64,000 nt of DNA from Setoptus koraiensis (Eukaryota > Arthropoda): contig CM106585.1 of the NCBI GenBank assembly GCA_048013815.1, forward strand, positions 2,728,001 to 2,792,000. Direction: 5' to 3'. The position numbers and the translations under genes were made by a program. How positions within the stretch are numbered: position 1 is the stretch's first letter; each line of letters opens with the position of its first letter. The notes under the pieces were generated by a model. It ran no database searches. It saw only the letters and a program-made list of their open reading frames with translations, and was not told the DNA's origin. This document shows positions 47,797 to 59,929 of the stretch, piece after piece.

Positions 47797-50700
47797 TTAT
47801 GTGATGCAACTGGGCCCGCATAAACTGTGCGCTTTGTCGCCGGATCGCCGAGCCTGAGCCGGCGCACCTAGCGCCAAATGGAAAATGTGAGCAATATGAG
47901 GTGAGAGCGAGCGGGCGCCAAGTGGGCGCCCTCTCATTCTCTCGTTCTCTCGGCCCCACAAGCGAACAACAGCAACGACACCAGCAATTTATTGTTTATT
48001 TACTCCGATGGCGCGCTAATGAAGTTATGCAGCGCCCTCTCAATGGGCACCGATCAAGATGTAAATCGATCTGGCCTCTATCGGCGCCTAATAGCATACG
48101 TAATAATAGCACTGGCAATAACTGGCGATGAGCCGCCAATTTGAGTCAGTGTGCACGGCATTGGGAGCCGAAATGGCGCAGCACGAGCGCCAGTGTCGCG
48201 CTACCTGTCGGCCGGGCCGGAATCATCGAGAACGATGGTCGCTAATGGCCAACAAGTTCACATATACGACACCTAAACCCACTAAACCAACAACAGGGCC
48301 GGCTCAGCAAACAACTGGGCCAGCCAGCCAGACCAACGGGGCCAACGGGCCAATGGGGCCAGCAAATAGACAACGAGATTGCGTGTTACTGAATACCAAA
48401 TTAACCAACACAATGCACTTGTCCAGTGGCCGATAATTGATATTCACAGAGCACACAAGTTATGGCACGCAGCTCGTGTTATTGGGGGCCCGCTGGTTCG
48501 ATGGACTTTATAATGGCCGGCGCCATTAGTGCCGTTAAGTGCTGTCGCTGGCCGCTGGGCGCCGCCGTTGTGACCGGCCACTGAATAGCGCCACGATAAA
48601 TAAATAAATGAGCGCCAGTTTGATTGGTGATCTGTTTGAGGTAACAACCGGCCCCCGTTGCAGTGCCAGCGAGTGCAAGTGGCGCCACTGTTGCGATGCA
48701 TTAGAGCCAAACTGTGGAGCCCCTCGCAATCAGGCTGCACCTCGATACGAGTTAGTTTAGTTGCGTTTAGGTGCGAGAGGAGGCGAGAGTGCAACCGCAA
48801 ATATTGGCCAGCATTAAGGGGGGCCCAGTGGGCGCAAGTAAACATGCACATGAGCCAGTTAACAACTTGAGCAAACAAACTTGATAGTTGATATATCATT
48901 AGTTGCGGCGCAACGCCACCAGAGCTCGCCTGCTTGCTCGAGAGCCGCTTGAAATGTAGCCATTTACTCATCTCGCTCATTCTTTAAACCGGCCATTTAT
49001 TCCGGCTAGACCGACCGGCTGACCGAATGACCGACCGGCTGACCGACTGACCGACCGACACACCGATCAATCGTGGCCGGGCTGGGCGTGACCGGTCAGA
49101 GTGAGCGCGGCTCACTCTCAGCCTGAGAGTCTCAGGTGGTGACAGTGACAGGCAGGCGATTAGCGCCCATCCAACTGTCACATAACGCACATTACATAAT
49201 AGTTATGCTTGCGACAGTCGTGCGGGCTGCGCGCGATCGCGTAACGGGCCGCTCGGGCGACCAACTCAACGATGACTAATCAAGCCAGTGCCAGAAATTG
49301 ATCGAGTTACGTGGCTCGAAAACGCGGGCGTTATGTTCGCAATGCGTGCGATATGTGTGATGCGACACGCACACGCACACAACTTGGCCCCCGCTAACGG
49401 TCACACTAGGTAAACAACGGGCCCGAATGCCCGCTCACCGCCCAAAAGCCATTAACGCCCGAGACGCCTGTCAATGGGTTGGCCATGATTCAACTGGGGC
49501 CCCACGTTTTGCGAGCGGGCCCGACAGTTCGGCGAACGGGCCCGACAGTTTGCGAATGGGGCCCGGCGCGAGCCGAAAAGCGCCTCTGATATCCAACAGC
49601 CTCTACCTTTGGGGCGCCTTTGCAGCCGGCGATGGCTGTGACGGCAAGCGTGTAATCAACTTTTGCCGGTCGCCGCCCGACGCCCGACGCAGACACGAGA
49701 TGAGGCCGGCCATTGCGTAATCTTGGCGCTGGCGGTTAGCGGGCCGCCGCTCTGTCTAGGCGCCTCTTGCCCTGACTAACTCAGCGCCGACTTGTTGTCA
49801 CGACGAAGGCGCCGACCGGCGCCGACCGGCAACGGACGCCGCCGAACAGCAACCAAAGGCAGCGAGAGGCAACCAGAGGCAGCGAGAGGCAACCAGAGGC
49901 AGCGAGGGGACTGGACAGGAATGGCTTTGCGCGGCCCATGAATCATCATTCATGGCTGCTGGCGGCGGATCAAGCGCCCGCGAATAGACGCGGCTAAAAA
50001 GAAGCGTTCGCTGGATTAATCTAGGCCCATCCATCATTCTTGGCTTCATCATCTGCGTTGTGTGTGATGTCTCATAATTTCTAACCGATCATCGGGGCGC
50101 CTCCGTGAGAGCGCCCACTCATCTCGCTGGGCCGCATCTGTCTCTCACAAGAGCGAGTCCATCTAGCGTGCCGGTGCTAGCTCACTTGTGGTGGGGCGCC
50201 ACTGGCGCCGCTAGTGCCAGGTCAATAATAAAAGTTGATGAGATGACGTAACGAGAAGAAGAAGAAGAAAAAGAAGTGAATAACGGTGAATAAAGTGATA
50301 GGTGGAAAAACACGCCGCCCCCACACTGGCCCCCCCAGCCGACTAACTACCACAACTAACCGCATTAAAATATATATATATATATATAGCCGCCTCAAAT
50401 ATCCATATTGTGACTCAAGTATCGGCGTCACTTTTCGGCTAAGCGATGCATCAGCGACGCCCACCTCTGCGCTAATGGGGCCCCTGATGAAAGAAGCAGG
50501 CGCGAATTTCGGGCCAAAGCTCAGCCATTAGACCTAATAAATATACGACGTGATAAATATAGACTGAGATGGCTGGTTCGTGTGCTGCGCCGGCAACGCC
50601 AGTTATCTCACAACTTGTCAGTGAACCAATTGGCCGGTCGCGAGGTGCTATCTGGGGCCCCCGTCTTGAGGATCGGTCCACTGGTCAGGGCCATTATTAC

Positions 50701-51358
50701 GCTGAAAATAAGTCAGTGACAGTGTCGCCAAGTTGCGACTAATTTACAATTTCCATATTGGCGCATATCGGCGCTGCCAGCGACTATCAGTGACGCGTAA
50801 TTATTGTTTTATCGCCGGCTGCCTTTTGCGGCCCGACCAACCGCTGAACAATCATCAGGTGTCAGGCTGTCATTTGAATTTTGAGCGACTCCAAGAGTCA
50901 AATTACGTCATAGAGCGCGCGGCAAATTTATTTTGCGACGAGCTAATAACGCCATTTTGAGCGTAAATGAATCAGTTGGGGCCCGGCTCGCCCATCAGGC
51001 CGCCGTATAACACTTAACTGGTGGCGGCGACGAAAGATTATTTAATAACTCAGCAAATACAATTCAATTTAATAATTCAATTTTCTTCCTTGTCTGTTCA
51101 TCCAATATCGCCCCATCCACTACCCATTATGTATGAATCGTTGTGTGCTGTACGCAATGAATAAATCTTGTGCAAATTACTGAAATTTGAACGATAGCAG
51201 GGCAGCGCAAATGCGACACACTGCTGGCATATTATTTGCATATTGAATTTGCTCAAGTCGCTGTGTGACCACTAGATAAACGTGCTAGATATTGCGCAAC
51301 ACGAGTGCACCGCCACGAGACGCCCCGAGACGCCCCGAGACGACAACGCAGCAGGCCA
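47797..51358. other. Gene-free DNA directly upstream of zfh1
   Basis: No gene recognised. It should hold the zfh1 promoter and 5' UTR if the coding exon is the first. GGGGCCCC occurs at 49496, 50477 and 50654, bZIP-like words at 49713 and 51292, a 20-bp array at 49851-49908 and a (TA) run near 50371-50388. I see no strong TATA box within 300 bases of the start codon. Confidence 0.45.
49851..49908. repeat. 20-bp tandem array
   Basis: Nearly three units of AACCAGAGGCAGCGAGAGGC. Confidence 0.85.
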
Positions 51359-54300
51359 ATGGCAGCAGCCACCTCGATTGAGCCGGCCAAGGCGCACGAC
51401 AGCGGCGAGATTGATTCTAGCGACGAGGAACGTCAATTAGAGAAGCAAATCGATTGTGTGAAAAATGAGGCCGACGCCATGATGCTGGCGGATGATTGTT
51501 TGCAGAAAGCCGTCGAAAGCTGCTCAGAGAGCCGGCTCAAAGCCGGCAGCCTAGTCGACGACGATGGCCAATTGGCGGCCACCGGCGCAGCAGCAGGAGC
51601 AGCCATTCCTATGGACGCGGGTTCGCCACTGGGCAACGAAGATTCGAAGAGGCCAACCGAGGCCCGAATTGGAGAAGATAATGGCCATTCGTCGGACGGC
51701 ACAGATTGCTTGGACGACGACGACGACGACGACGATTTTAGCGGCGGCGGCGGCGCTCCTAATTTAGACCATTATCGGTCGAAATTAGCGCCAGTGACTG
51801 GTCACAAACTGACTGCTATCAAGCGCGAGCCGCTGACTCTGGGCGCCCACCTAGGCCAGCTCAGAGAATTCGAAGAGGAGCGGCCCGAGCGGGCCCCATT
51901 TATGCAGCGGCACAGGCACGGGCCAGAGCATCAGCCGATGCCCAACGGCGCTCAATCGGCGGCCGAGCTGACGCAAACAAACAACTTGGGAGCGGATTCG
52001 GACGACGGCTTGACGGAGGCACCGCTAGCTTGCGCGATGTCGCCCTCGTCCGACCGATCGTCGCCGATGATGCTGTCGGCGGGCCTCAAGCAGCGCGTCA
52101 ATCAGCCAGTCAACAACAGCCAGTCGGCCGAGCGGAAACAAGGCAACAACAAGAGACACAAGTCGCGACAATCCGCAATGCAGCTCGACCCGCAGCAACA
52201 CATGGGCGCCGGCCAGCCATCGCCCGAGTCCGCGGCCATGGTGTTTGCGGCAGCGGCTGCGGCCGCCGCAGCCAACATGGGCCACGCGCATTCGGCCAAC
52301 TTCCGGTCATACAAGAGCAACCAGTTACACAGTGGTCGCAATTACAATACAGAGGGCGCCAGTGGCAACATGTCGCCAAGTCCCACAGCACTGAACAACA
52401 GCAACCACAACAACAACAACAACAATATCGACACACAAAACATTCACAACAATCATCACGACAGCAATGCAATGATGCAATCATATATCACGCCAGCAGC
52501 AGCAGCAGCGGCACAACAGCACCATTTGTCCGGCATTCACAATCATCAGTCTGGCGGTAATCAATTGAGACCAATTGGCCACCACGCGGACAGTGCAGCA
52601 ACGATGCAATTCGGGAATGCACAGCAACAAGCTGACAACATCAATAATGTCAATAATAATAGTTCTGTTAACCAGGAGAACGCCAACAACAACAACGACG
52701 CCAATGTCAATCTGACAACAGGTAACAACAGACAACAGAAGAGCAACACATCGGGCTTGCCAATGACCGCCAGAAACAGCTGTCAGGGGGCGCCCGCGAT
52801 GCAGGTCGGGGCCGGTCAGCAGCAGCAGCCAGCGCAGAGGCAACTGGCTCAAAACGGGGTGGTGATGGTGCCCAGATTGAGCATCAGAGACCAGCAACAA
52901 ATGAACGACCAGGCGCTGAGGCGCTTCAAGTGCGAAGAATGCGGCAAGGCGTTCAAATTCAAGCATCACCTGAAGGAACACATCAGAATACATAGTGGCG
53001 AGAAGCCGTTCGCTTGCAAGAACTGTGGTAAGAGATTCTCTCATTCTGGCTCATATTCGTCGCATATGACGAGCAAAAAGTGTCTAATAATGAACCTGAA
53101 GGTTCGCAATAAAGCCCAAACAAACAACAACAACAACAACAATCATTCGTCGACGGCGATCACAGCGAACAACGCGCCAACAACAATCACGCCAACCGCA
53201 ACAGCGGCACCCGCAACAACGGCAACCACACAACCAACAACCACGAGCAGCGCCTCACCTGTTAACAACAATAAGTCACCCGCAACACGAACAACGGCGC
53301 ACAAGAATAACAACAGCAACAAAAAGACGCCAATGGCCTCGTCGAGGCAGTCGTCAAATTCAAATTTTTCAAATTCGCCAGCGTCGTCGGTGTCGTCGTC
53401 GGCCAACGCAAGACGCTGCAACAAGCAGCAGAACAGCGCCAACTCTAACGGTCGCAACAATCGCCACAACAATCACGCCATAAACCACAATCCAACCACA
53501 AACAACAACAACACCGGCCCGAGCGCCGCCACCAACGACACCAGCAACGGGCCGGCCGCGGCCCTGGCAAACTCAATGGGATCGAACGTCGCTCAATTGA
53601 ACAACGGCCAGCACCAGCCGGGCCAGTACCAGGCCGATGGTCAGTCGGTGAGCGCCCTGTTCGCGGCGGCGGCCGCCGCAGCCGCTGCCTCCTCGGACCC
53701 GTCGGGCGCGGGCGGACACCCGGCCGCTAGCGCGGCCCTGCAAACGGCGCTCGCAAACAAATTTCACCAGCAACAAGTGCAAAATCTGCTCTATCATCAG
53801 CAGCAACAGCAGGCGTCGTTCAATTCGAGCGGCGGCCCCTCAAACCCACTGCTGGAGCCCTACAAAAACAATCGTCTGTCCTATCACGGCTCGAGCCACT
53901 TGAGCCAGCCGGGCGCTTCGTTGCCGCTGAAGCAGCAAGAGCCCAACGGTCAATTTGACGACGCCAGCTCCGGCGATCACGCCAGAACCAGACAGTCCGC
54001 GCAGCATGCGGATAATCCCTTTGCGGCGGCCTCATTCATCAACACTCTGTCGTCGATTATGATGATGGCCAACAGCAACAACAGCAACAACAGCAACAAC
54101 AACAACAACGCTGCCAGCAAAGTTGCCGGCGACGCCAACGATGCCAGGCAGTCGGCTTGCGAACAACAAAACGCGCTCGGGCCCCAGCCGCCAAAGGACA
54201 ATCAGCAGTCAATAATTAATTATTTAAACTATTTATCTTCGTTCAGGAACTACATGCAGCAGCAGCAGCAGCAACCGTTAGTTGGCGGCGCCTCCATCAA

Positions 54301-56065
54301 CCAATCGGCGCCCGACAACTCGTCGATGAAAAAGATGACCGTCGACGTAACGGGCGTCGCAAACAGCAAAGATTCACAGCAGCAATCAGCATTCAACAAG
54401 AGCGGCAACATTTTGACAGTCGACGAAATGGAACCCGACGAGTCGGACGGCGGCGGCTCGTATCTGGGTTCGTCGCGGCCGTCCACGCCAATGTCCTACG
54501 AGCATCAGCTAAACCAGGTAAATGTCTACAGTCCAACATTCCAGGCTATGTCTATGCCGATGCTGTCCACACCACACAGCAACAACAGCAACAACAACAG
54601 CAACAACAACAAGGGCCTACAACAACAATTGCGACATCATTCAACAATGAATCACAATCAACAAAATCATGACGACGACATGACTACGCAAGAGGACGAC
54701 GACAACGATTGCTGGTCAATGGCCATGAACGATTACGTAATGAACAAATATCACAATTCAACAAATTCGCAACTGTCACATTTATTTAATAACGACAATC
54801 ACGACCTAATGACGGATCATCATCATCACAATGCTAGTCATCGCCATCACCACATGCAAAATCAGGCCAGCCTGTTGAGATCAAGCGCGTCTAGTCAACG
54901 TGCCAACCAACAATTGACGCTTGCCAATGGCGCTTGCATGGATGATATTATTAATAGTGATAATGGTAGTGACAATTATCATAATGGCCTATTATTACAT
55001 AACAACAACAATAATCCGTTAGCCACTGGCAATAGTCACTCGCTGCTTATGATGAATCATCATCATCATCAGCAGCAGCACACTAACGATCAAATGATTA
55101 ACGACTTGAATATGAGCCAAAATCATAATCACAATCACAGTCAAAACAACAAAAAGGTACGCGTCAGATCTGTGTTAGGCGAGGACACATTGAAGATATT
55201 GCGAGCTCAATATGAGATTAATCCACGACCAAAGAAGCACGATATTATTAAATTGTCGCATCAGGTAGATTATCCAGCCAGAGTTGTTCAAGTTTGGTTC
55301 CAGAATATGCGCGCCAGAGACAGACGCTTGGGCAGGCCGTTGCCCATATCGTCTTCGTTGGAGTCGTCGTCGTCGTCGTCGGCCGCTCAATTACGCCAAC
55401 AACAGCAACAACTTCACTGTCATATTATGAACAGCGGCAACATCAGCAGCAACAACAGCAGCAGCAAATGCAGATTGAATTACAACAACAGCAACAACAA
55501 TATCGGCGCTACGATAACGGCCGACAACAGAGAAACGCATCAACAGCAACACTTCAACAACAACAACAACTCAGCTCAACATCAGGCATCCATCTACGAA
55601 CACCACGACCACTACCAACAACAACAGCAACAACAGCATCACCCAAGGCGCCTAACCGACAGCTCCAGTCCGGTTTCTCAATCATCATTACTGAGCCAAG
55701 ATGATATAATAGTGCCAGCTAATAGTAGCTGCGCTGGTCAGTCGTCGATTAACGGTGTCAGTGGCAACAACATGTTAGACCAAGAGCACCACACAATGCA
55801 AACAACCAATGATATTTACACCACTAAACAACGGCAACATCCAAATCAAATGAACGCGGCCGCGAAACAATTCATGCAAGCAATATCATCTTATCAGCAA
55901 CTACACCAACAACATTCTTCGTCGGCCTCATCGAGTCCAAACACTTTCTCCCCAACGGACAATCCAAACGCCACCATTTTGACACAAACAATACAAACTA
56001 CCACTACTACCCCAATAACGGCATCTGATACATTTCAACCTCTCGATCTCAGCAGTAAGACATAA
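51359..56065 (+). CDS. zfh1: zfh1/ZEB-family zinc-finger homeodomain transcription factor
   Basis: The first in-frame ATG at 51359 gives 1568 residues in one exon. Two fingers lie at residues 525-575: a C2H2 finger (C525, C528, H541, H545) and a C2HC finger (C553, C556, H569, C575). Their text, [18 protein letters not shown] and [12 protein letters not shown], is the hallmark of the third and fourth N-terminal fingers of ZEB/zfh1. A homeodomain spans about 1265-1325 with [11 protein letters not shown] at 1313-1323. PLDLS at 1561-1565 is the CtBP co-repressor motif. The family represses genes through E-box sites and shapes mesoderm, muscle and neurons. Long Gln, Asn, His and Ala runs fill the linkers. 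Fingers 1-2 and the usual C-terminal finger cluster are not present in this frame. A donor-like GTAAGA at 56055, just after PLDLS, hints that splicing to another exon may be possible. The gene sits at the end of a 43 kb gene desert. Confidence 0.88.
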   Translation: MAAATSIEPAKAHDSGEIDSSDEERQLEKQIDCVKNEADAMMLADDCLQKAVESCSESRLKAGSLVDDDGQLAATGAAAGAAIPMDAGSPLGNEDSKRPTEARIGEDNGHSSDGTDCLDDDDDDDDFSGGGGAPNLDHYRSKLAPVTGHKLTAIKREPLTLGAHLGQLREFEEERPERAPFMQRHRHGPEHQPMPNGAQSAAELTQTNNLGADSDDGLTEAPLACAMSPSSDRSSPMMLSAGLKQRVNQPVNNSQSAERKQGNNKRHKSRQSAMQLDPQQHMGAGQPSPESAAMVFAAAAAAAAANMGHAHSANFRSYKSNQLHSGRNYNTEGASGNMSPSPTALNNSNHNNNNNNIDTQNIHNNHHDSNAMMQSYITPAAAAAAQQHHLSGIHNHQSGGNQLRPIGHHADSAATMQFGNAQQQADNINNVNNNSSVNQENANNNNDANVNLTTGNNRQQKSNTSGLPMTARNSCQGAPAMQVGAGQQQQPAQRQLAQNGVVMVPRLSIRDQQQMNDQALRRFKCEECGKAFKFKHHLKEHIRIHSGEKPFACKNCGKRFSHSGSYSSHMTSKKCLIMNLKVRNKAQTNNNNNNNHSSTAITANNAPTTITPTATAAPATTATTQPTTTSSASPVNNNKSPATRTTAHKNNNSNKKTPMASSRQSSNSNFSNSPASSVSSSANARRCNKQQNSANSNGRNNRHNNHAINHNPTTNNNNTGPSAATNDTSNGPAAALANSMGSNVAQLNNGQHQPGQYQADGQSVSALFAAAAAAAAASSDPSGAGGHPAASAALQTALANKFHQQQVQNLLYHQQQQQASFNSSGGPSNPLLEPYKNNRLSYHGSSHLSQPGASLPLKQQEPNGQFDDASSGDHARTRQSAQHADNPFAAASFINTLSSIMMMANSNNSNNSNNNNNAASKVAGDANDARQSACEQQNALGPQPPKDNQQSIINYLNYLSSFRNYMQQQQQQPLVGGASINQSAPDNSSMKKMTVDVTGVANSKDSQQQSAFNKSGNILTVDEMEPDESDGGGSYLGSSRPSTPMSYEHQLNQVNVYSPTFQAMSMPMLSTPHSNNSNNNSNNNKGLQQQLRHHSTMNHNQQNHDDDMTTQEDDDNDCWSMAMNDYVMNKYHNSTNSQLSHLFNNDNHDLMTDHHHHNASHRHHHMQNQASLLRSSASSQRANQQLTLANGACMDDIINSDNGSDNYHNGLLLHNNNNNPLATGNSHSLLMMNHHHHQQQHTNDQMINDLNMSQNHNHNHSQNNKKVRVRSVLGEDTLKILRAQYEINPRPKKHDIIKLSHQVDYPARVVQVWFQNMRARDRRLGRPLPISSSLESSSSSSAAQLRQQQQQLHCHIMNSGNISSNNSSSKCRLNYNNSNNNIGATITADNRETHQQQHFNNNNNSAQHQASIYEHHDHYQQQQQQQHHPRRLTDSSSPVSQSSLLSQDDIIVPANSSCAGQSSINGVSGNNMLDQEHHTMQTTNDIYTTKQRQHPNQMNAAAKQFMQAISSYQQLHQQHSSSASSSPNTFSPTDNPNATILTQTIQTTTTTPITASDTFQPLDLSSKT

Positions 56066-57517
56066 GGAACGTGCAAGAAATGCAAACAATGCCAACTGCA
56101 ACACACTCGACTATTTGCACACAACACATTTAAGCCACCCACGAGAAGCAGCATAATTTTTTAGCCTTTCATTATCACCATCTTCGTCGAATCATAATAT
56201 CACTATATTCAATATTATTATATAATATATACTTGTATATGTAATATTCACACAACACAAATCACGGGGCATTCACGGAATGATTCCAGGGATATTTCCA
56301 ACATCTTAACTTCCGCTCAGGATACAACCAGCCCTTATGGTGCTATTCTTTTGACCAATTCATTGATCGGACAACACATACACAAATCATGATAGCCTAG
56401 TACAGAAACATGACATACATCCGTGTACATTACTATACATTATTATAAATAAAAACATTATATATTGACAATAACACACAAATAGAAATACACATATTCT
56501 ATTCCATTTCGATAGTTATCCAATTATAAACAACGAAAGAGTTAATCATCATCACCTATTATATAATAAACTAAATTAAATCAAACATTTCGTCTAATTG
56601 ATGCTCTCATCATTGAAATATGATGAAATAGTGAAAAAATTATCGAGAAATGCGTCTCTTAGCATTGAAATAAAACGTCAATGCTACAATCGTCTGCATA
56701 TCGGGACCTCGGTGATGCCTGTATCGCGTCTGGGTCGTGGATCGGTGGCGTACGTGATACGATTCATTTGAAAAATCTCAATGATGCTAACAATAATAGC
56801 AAAATGCTAACCATATTTATGCGAGATAATAATAATGACTATGGTGGTGATGTAATAATAATGACATCGCTCGAGCACTTGCCTGGGGAAATCCGGCGTG
56901 CACATATTTTGTGATTCGCGAAATTTGTCCCGCGTTAGACCCTCTTCAACGTGGCCGAATCAACAAAACTAGCCTGCTCATTGTTGTCTTTGGTTCGTTT
57001 TCACGATTTAAACAATATTTGTTCCATAGTTAGCCGTCCCAATACATAATCGAACTCTCCCTCACTCCTGACAAGTATCCCTGCTCCATCGCCCCATGAT
57101 TTGCCTATTTCGTACAATGGACAATAGGGTCCAGGTAAATTATTAATCTGTGTAATGTAATAAATGAGTGCAAGTCGATACACGATATACTGCAATGATT
57201 TGAGGGTTGAATTGATGAAAATAAAGGAAAATCAACAATTATAGCCGATGTAAACAAATAACACGGCACGCAATGCGCAACTGGTATTCTGTGTTATTTT
57301 ACCACCATGTGTGTTGTCGCCACAATCCGGAGACAAAGCCAAAGAGCGCGCTAAACGTCAACATCAACAAACAACGAGTGCATTGAGGTGACCACAAGCA
57401 TCAAGAGTTGGCATCTCTGTATAAACACCAGCAAAGTATAACATTATTATCACATTATTTTTGTATAATTATTGCCATACCGTATTATTTATTTTCAATC
57501 AATTGATCAGCTACGAA
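56066..57517. other. zfh1 3' flank and spacer
   Basis: The stretch is AT-rich. AATAAA at 56448-56453 and 56669-56674 could end the zfh1 transcript. No C2H2 pattern is seen, so the missing C-terminal fingers are not simply in a nearby plus-strand exon. An open frame at 56681-56914 on the plus strand has no recognisable product. Confidence 0.45.
57001..57195 (-). CDS. Possible minus-strand exon, product unknown
   Basis: On the minus strand an open stretch of about 60 codons ends in a stop near 57001. It has balanced composition, unlike the repeat-derived frames elsewhere (it includes NNLPGPYCPLYEIGKSWGDG). Its 5' side reads like an acceptor, CAACCCTCAAATCATTGCAG, so it could be the last exon of a gene whose earlier exons lie to the right, over the WDHD1 promoter region, or further. 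I do not recognise the family, and no upstream exon was found. It could be chance. Confidence 0.25.
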   Translation of the reverse strand: MQYIVYRLALIYYITQINNLPGPYCPLYEIGKSWGDGAGILVRSEGEFDYVLGRLTMEQILFKS

Positions 57518-59929
57518 ATGCCGTCGTCTCTGGGAAAAGCGGGCGAAATCAACACCATGGACGCGATAATTTCCTCGCAATCTTCGGGCGAGATGTTCGG
57601 ATGTGACGAGAATGGAAAGTAAGTTGGCCTCAGTCTGGTCGTTCACAATGACATTTCGTTATGACGACTCATAGATTATTATATTAAAACTCTCTTAACT
57701 CTAATTAATTCAATAATCAGATGTATGGTCAACGAGTCCGGTGTGCACGACCGAGGGAAGAACAGTAAATGTTGGATATTTGGTCGCGGTGAGGACCAGG
57801 ATGAGCCATCACAAGAGCCCAATAATGACGAACCTGTTGAAGATGCAGAAGAAAACTTCGATGACATGTTCGATGACGACGAAGATGACATTCCCAACCC
57901 CAGTCCAAATGGCAACCTCGACAAAGATTCCGACGAGGTCGATCCTGACGACATTCTCAATAGAGACCCTGATGAAGATGATGACGACCCTGATGATTTT
58001 CTCAACAAAGATCCTGTTGTTGAGGATGATGACGACGACGACTTTCCTGTAAAGAAACGAGGACTCAATTCAAAACAGGTTCGAGAACTATTAGATCGCG
58101 ACGATCCGCCACCAGAAATGGACGGAAACGACGACATAATAAATGACGATATAGAGTTGAATGAAGAGGACATGGATGTAGGAAAAATAAAAGCCGAATA
58201 CTTGGCAAAGATGGGCCTTGATGAAAATGGTGACTTACAAGCAACAAGCAGAGACAAACTAAACAAGAAAGATGTCGAAGAGTTACTCGATAGTATTCCC
58301 ACGCCTGTTATTCAAAAGCCTATTCAACCCGGCGCCACACCCGAAGAGGATAATGTTAGATTCTTGTGTTGGAACGAGACGGGTATTATTAGGGCCCAGT
58401 ATGGAGAAGATCAATGTATTGACGTTTTGTTTCACGACTCTGAGAGGCATTCCTCAATTAACTTTCAAAACGAACCCAATCATAGTTTTGCTTCAATGTC
58501 GGATGATTTGATTGTCATGGGCTCAAATGGAAAATACGGTACTGGTCCTTCGACTATTTTTGGTATTAATTTGCTCGAGAATGACCGCGATCAGAGAGAA
58601 TGGCACGTCAATTTACCTCACGTTGAACTCATTGAAGCATTGGCAGCAGGAACTGGTTTTGTGGCTGTTGTGACAGACAAGAGATATCTGAGACTATTAA
58701 CTCACGGAGGCATGCAATCATATGTAATAAGCTTACCTGGACAAGTTCTCTGTATGAATGCCCACGAGCAACAATTACTCATAATCTATCATAATGGTTG
58801 GGGACATCCAGACGACCAGAATTTGAGCATGAACACTTATCACATCGATCTATTCAATAACAAAGTCAGAAAATCCCTCAAGGATATACCCGTTGCGCTA
58901 AGTAAGCGATCGCCTCTCTCGTGGGCTGGTTTTTCTGATGAAGGTGCACCGGCGACAGCTGATTATCATGGAGTTGTTCGTATGTACAAGGATGACATTG
59001 CCGAATCATGGCATCCAGTTTTAGATTTCAGAGAGCTCAGTTCGAGCGCCTTAGATCATTACTTTGTTGTTGGTGTGAGCGAACTGCGAACAGGGGTTCG
59101 AGCTGTACAATGTTCCAACTCTCGCTACCCTGATAAGAGCCAAGATGTAGCTATTTTTTACCCGTTCACGGTACCACTATGTGACATGGACTGTCAGCGA
59201 GTTCAATTGGAAGAGGAACACGTTCGACTCAGGCTGGCCAGATCATCTTACGATCAGATAACTAGGCAAGGAGCCCACATGCGCCGAGTAGCAGTGCCTT
59301 ACATCGAGTCAAATGTAGAGGAACTGGCCGGAACCATACTCAAATTGTTCAGTATTTATTTGAATGATTCAAAAGAGGAGGCAGCCAAGAATCTGGTCTA
59401 TCTTATGCCAAAAGAATATGTTTACAAGTTGCCGGAGTATGCCTGGCATACGAAGCGTCGCTCATATTTCATAGAATCGCTGACGAAAGCAATTGAGGAG
59501 CGCGAGAGGAACGACGACGAGGAACGACAACAAAACATGGACAGCGATCACCGTCTAAACCAGCATGACATTGTAGCTGCCAGCGACCACGAAAGTGAGA
59601 AAGAATCTGAAGTTCTCAAGCCGAAACCTCTGGAACCAAAGAACCATCGCCTCGCATCGGAATTCGTGGGCACCTTGGGACCTGATGGACAATTGGTGAG
59701 AAAGAAGAGGAAGAATATCGACGATGACGATGACGACGACGACGACGACGATGGAAATGACAACAACGGCGAAAGTGACCAAGATGAGAAGTCAGTTGAT
59801 GAGAATGTCGACAATGCTGCCAACGGCGACAGTATGGACTCCGAGGTGCGTGTTGCGAAGAAATCGAAAACAATCTGTCGGCCTGTTACCGCCAACGGCA
59901 AATCGAATCCTTTCAAGAGAAAAAAATAG
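57518..59929 (+). CDS. WDHD1: WDHD1/Ctf4 (AND-1)-like replication protein without WD40 propeller, two exons
   Basis: Exon 1 is 57518-57618 and exon 2 is 57721-59929; the intron begins GTAAGT and ends CAG, and the joint restores a Lys codon. The protein has 769 residues. After a 58-residue N-terminus comes a strongly acidic region (about 58-200), a short conserved-looking segment (DVGKIKAEYLAKMGLDE), then the SepB/Mcl1-middle domain from about residue 246 (VRFLCWNETGIIRAQYG; IDVLFHDSERHSSI; HGVVRMYKDD; DHYFVVGVSE) to about 515. A helical region follows, and the tail is acidic then basic, ending NPFKRKK. In known family members the middle domain trimerises and links the CMG helicase to DNA polymerase alpha. 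Human WDHD1 has about 1129 residues with a seven-blade WD40 domain in front and an HMG box behind; neither is present here. The gene is compact and close to both neighbours. Confidence 0.85.

Noticed and set aside
51305-51358. A zfh1 start at 51305, 18 codons further upstream
   Set aside because: The base triplet there is GTG. The first ATG in frame is at 51359, followed by an acidic stretch that suits a protein start.
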